From positions 1 through 5,707 of the forward strand of contig CAZAQV010000073.1 in assembly GCA_964487255.1 (NCBI GenBank): DNA of 5,707 bases, read 5' to 3'. Positions 5,092 to 5,707 of this stretch are shown one piece after another (position 1 is the stretch's first letter; each line of letters starts with the position of its first letter). The notes beneath the pieces were generated by a model. The model searched no databases. It worked only from the letters and a program-made list of their open reading frames with translations, and was not told where the DNA came from. This DNA comes from CAZAQV01 sp964487255. Its GTDB lineage: Bacteria; Myxococcota_A; Polyangia; Polyangiales; CAZAQV01. The position numbers and the translations under genes were made by a program.

Positions 5092-5622
5092 TTAGGCCTT
5101 CGTCTGCGGTTGCGCGGGCTCTGCGTCGCGCATTTTTCCGACGGTGGAGCCGGTCTCAAGCTGCCAATGATGCCGGCCACGGAGGATGCCGTTTTGGTAC
5201 GGATTGTCGTGGCGCCAGACGTCGCCGGCGAGGACCGTGATGACGCCGGCCTTGGTCTCGCGATCTGCGTTTGTGGCGAAAAAGAGGTTGTCGACGATGC
5301 GTGTGTTGTAAAAGCGGTGAATCGCAGAACCGAACGTTTCGTACACCCGAATCATCTCAGCGCGGTGCTCGGCCATGAGGTCGGGTTCGGCCTCGGTGCC
5401 CGTCTGGAGGCCCTCGCAAAGGCGTGCGGCAACGTCCTGCGCCGCCACCATGCCGACCGACACGCCGGACGAAAATACAGGGTCCAAAAAGGTTGCTGCA
5501 TCACCGACGCTGGCGAAGCGGCTGCCGTGTGGTCTGTCGTTGATGAACGAGAAGTTGCCCACGAGCTGGGCTTCGCTGGCGTTTGCAAAGCGTAGGACAC
5601 CTGAAGTGGGAAAAGCGAGCAA
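5092..5622 (-). CDS. C-terminal part of a FAD-dependent oxidoreductase / tryptophan-halogenase-like protein (5' end missing or frame-broken)
   Basis: The frame encodes the C-terminal third of a flavin monooxygenase/halogenase-like protein. GNFSFINDRP (22-31) leads into the FAD-binding signature SVGDAATFLDPVFSSGVSVG (38-57). Then come the usual helical region with YETFGSAIHRFYN (94-106) and a terminal LAGDVWRHDNPY segment (131-142). Numbering is from the first usable start, a TTG at 5622. That start falls inside the fold, so it is probably not a true start. The same frame is open to 5664 and is closed by a TGA at 5667-5665 on the minus strand. The N-terminal Rossmann motif (GxGxxG) and most of the catalytic domain are not in this window in this frame. 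Proteins with this signature occur in aryl-polyene/flexirubin-type clusters and among halogenases. No catalytic halogenase Lys or WxWxIP motif can be assessed, so halogenation is not claimed. It is either a truncated pseudogene or a gene split by a one-base frame change. Confidence 0.75.
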   Translation of the reverse strand: MLAFPTSGVLRFANASEAQLVGNFSFINDRPHGSRFASVGDAATFLDPVFSSGVSVGMVAAQDVAARLCEGLQTGTEAEPDLMAEHRAEMIRVYETFGSAIHRFYNTRIVDNLFFATNADRETKAGVITVLAGDVWRHDNPYQNGILRGRHHWQLETGSTVGKMRDAEPAQPQTKA

Positions 5623-5707
5623 TGGGGTGTAGGAGCAGGCAGAGGGGAGCGCCGGGGGAGGTCGTCAGCAGTAGCAATGCGGAAAGAGCGGCCCAAAGAG
5701 GGTCTTT

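Noticed and set aside
5077..5595. A 172-codon plus-strand frame opposite the oxidoreductase gene
   Set aside because: The minus strand encodes the clear GDA-FLDP-FSSGV flavin signature; the plus frame has no recognisable motif.

Overview
The window looks like a piece of a moderately GC-rich chromosome from the myxobacterial/deltaproteobacterial world (Myxococcota or a close relative). This is inferred from gene content. The window holds a DUF1592/PSD-type lipoprotein next to a DUF1552 protein, an exported protein with 30-residue Cys-rich repeats of the 'DGCGGTLDCG' kind common in myxobacterial secreted proteins, and a DUF3261 protein of the type found in aryl-polyene-like pigment clusters. 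No rRNA, tRNA, CRISPR array, transposase or integrase is visible.

Layout, left to right. (1) 60-506 (+): a DUF3261 protein. It starts at a GTG and lacks the usual lipoprotein signal peptide, and the sequence just upstream suggests either an overlapping upstream gene or a frame break. (2) 507-529: a perfect 10-bp hairpin between convergent genes. (3) 544-1869 (-): a 441-aa lipoprotein with three tandem Cys-rich repeats and a C-terminal DUF1996 domain. (4) 1870-2028: a 159-bp gap dense in small dyads, including a possible terminator. (5) 2029-3696 (-): a 555-aa lipoprotein with the PSD3 / PSD5 / PSD4 / PSCyt3 / PSD2 (DUF1587, 1595, 1592, 1588, 1585) domain set and a single CSGCH motif. (6) 3697-3776: an 80-bp divergent intergenic region with a perfect 13-bp inverted repeat almost exactly at its midpoint. 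(7) 3777-5069 (+): a 430-aa DUF1552 (HXXSHH family) protein with a Tat-like signal. (8) 5092-5622 (-): the C-terminal part of a flavin-dependent oxidoreductase/halogenase-like protein whose frame is closed upstream by a stop inside the window.

How the genes may work together. The three middle genes all encode exported proteins: two predicted lipoproteins and one Tat-type substrate. DUF1592-type and DUF1552 proteins are habitual neighbours, so a joint envelope function is likely, but the biochemical role of the pair is not known and I assign none. The DUF1996 gene is a same-strand neighbour of the DUF1592 gene and may belong to the same module. The outer two genes (DUF3261 and the FAD oxidoreductase) are families seen in aryl-polyene/flexirubin/xanthomonadin-like clusters. 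Both show anomalies at their 5' ends, whereas the three middle genes are intact.

The most unusual points are the centred dyad between divergent DUF1592 and DUF1552 genes, the replacement of the last His of the HxxSHH signature by Asp, a recent in-frame 90-bp duplication with only synonymous changes, and the frame problems in both flanking genes.
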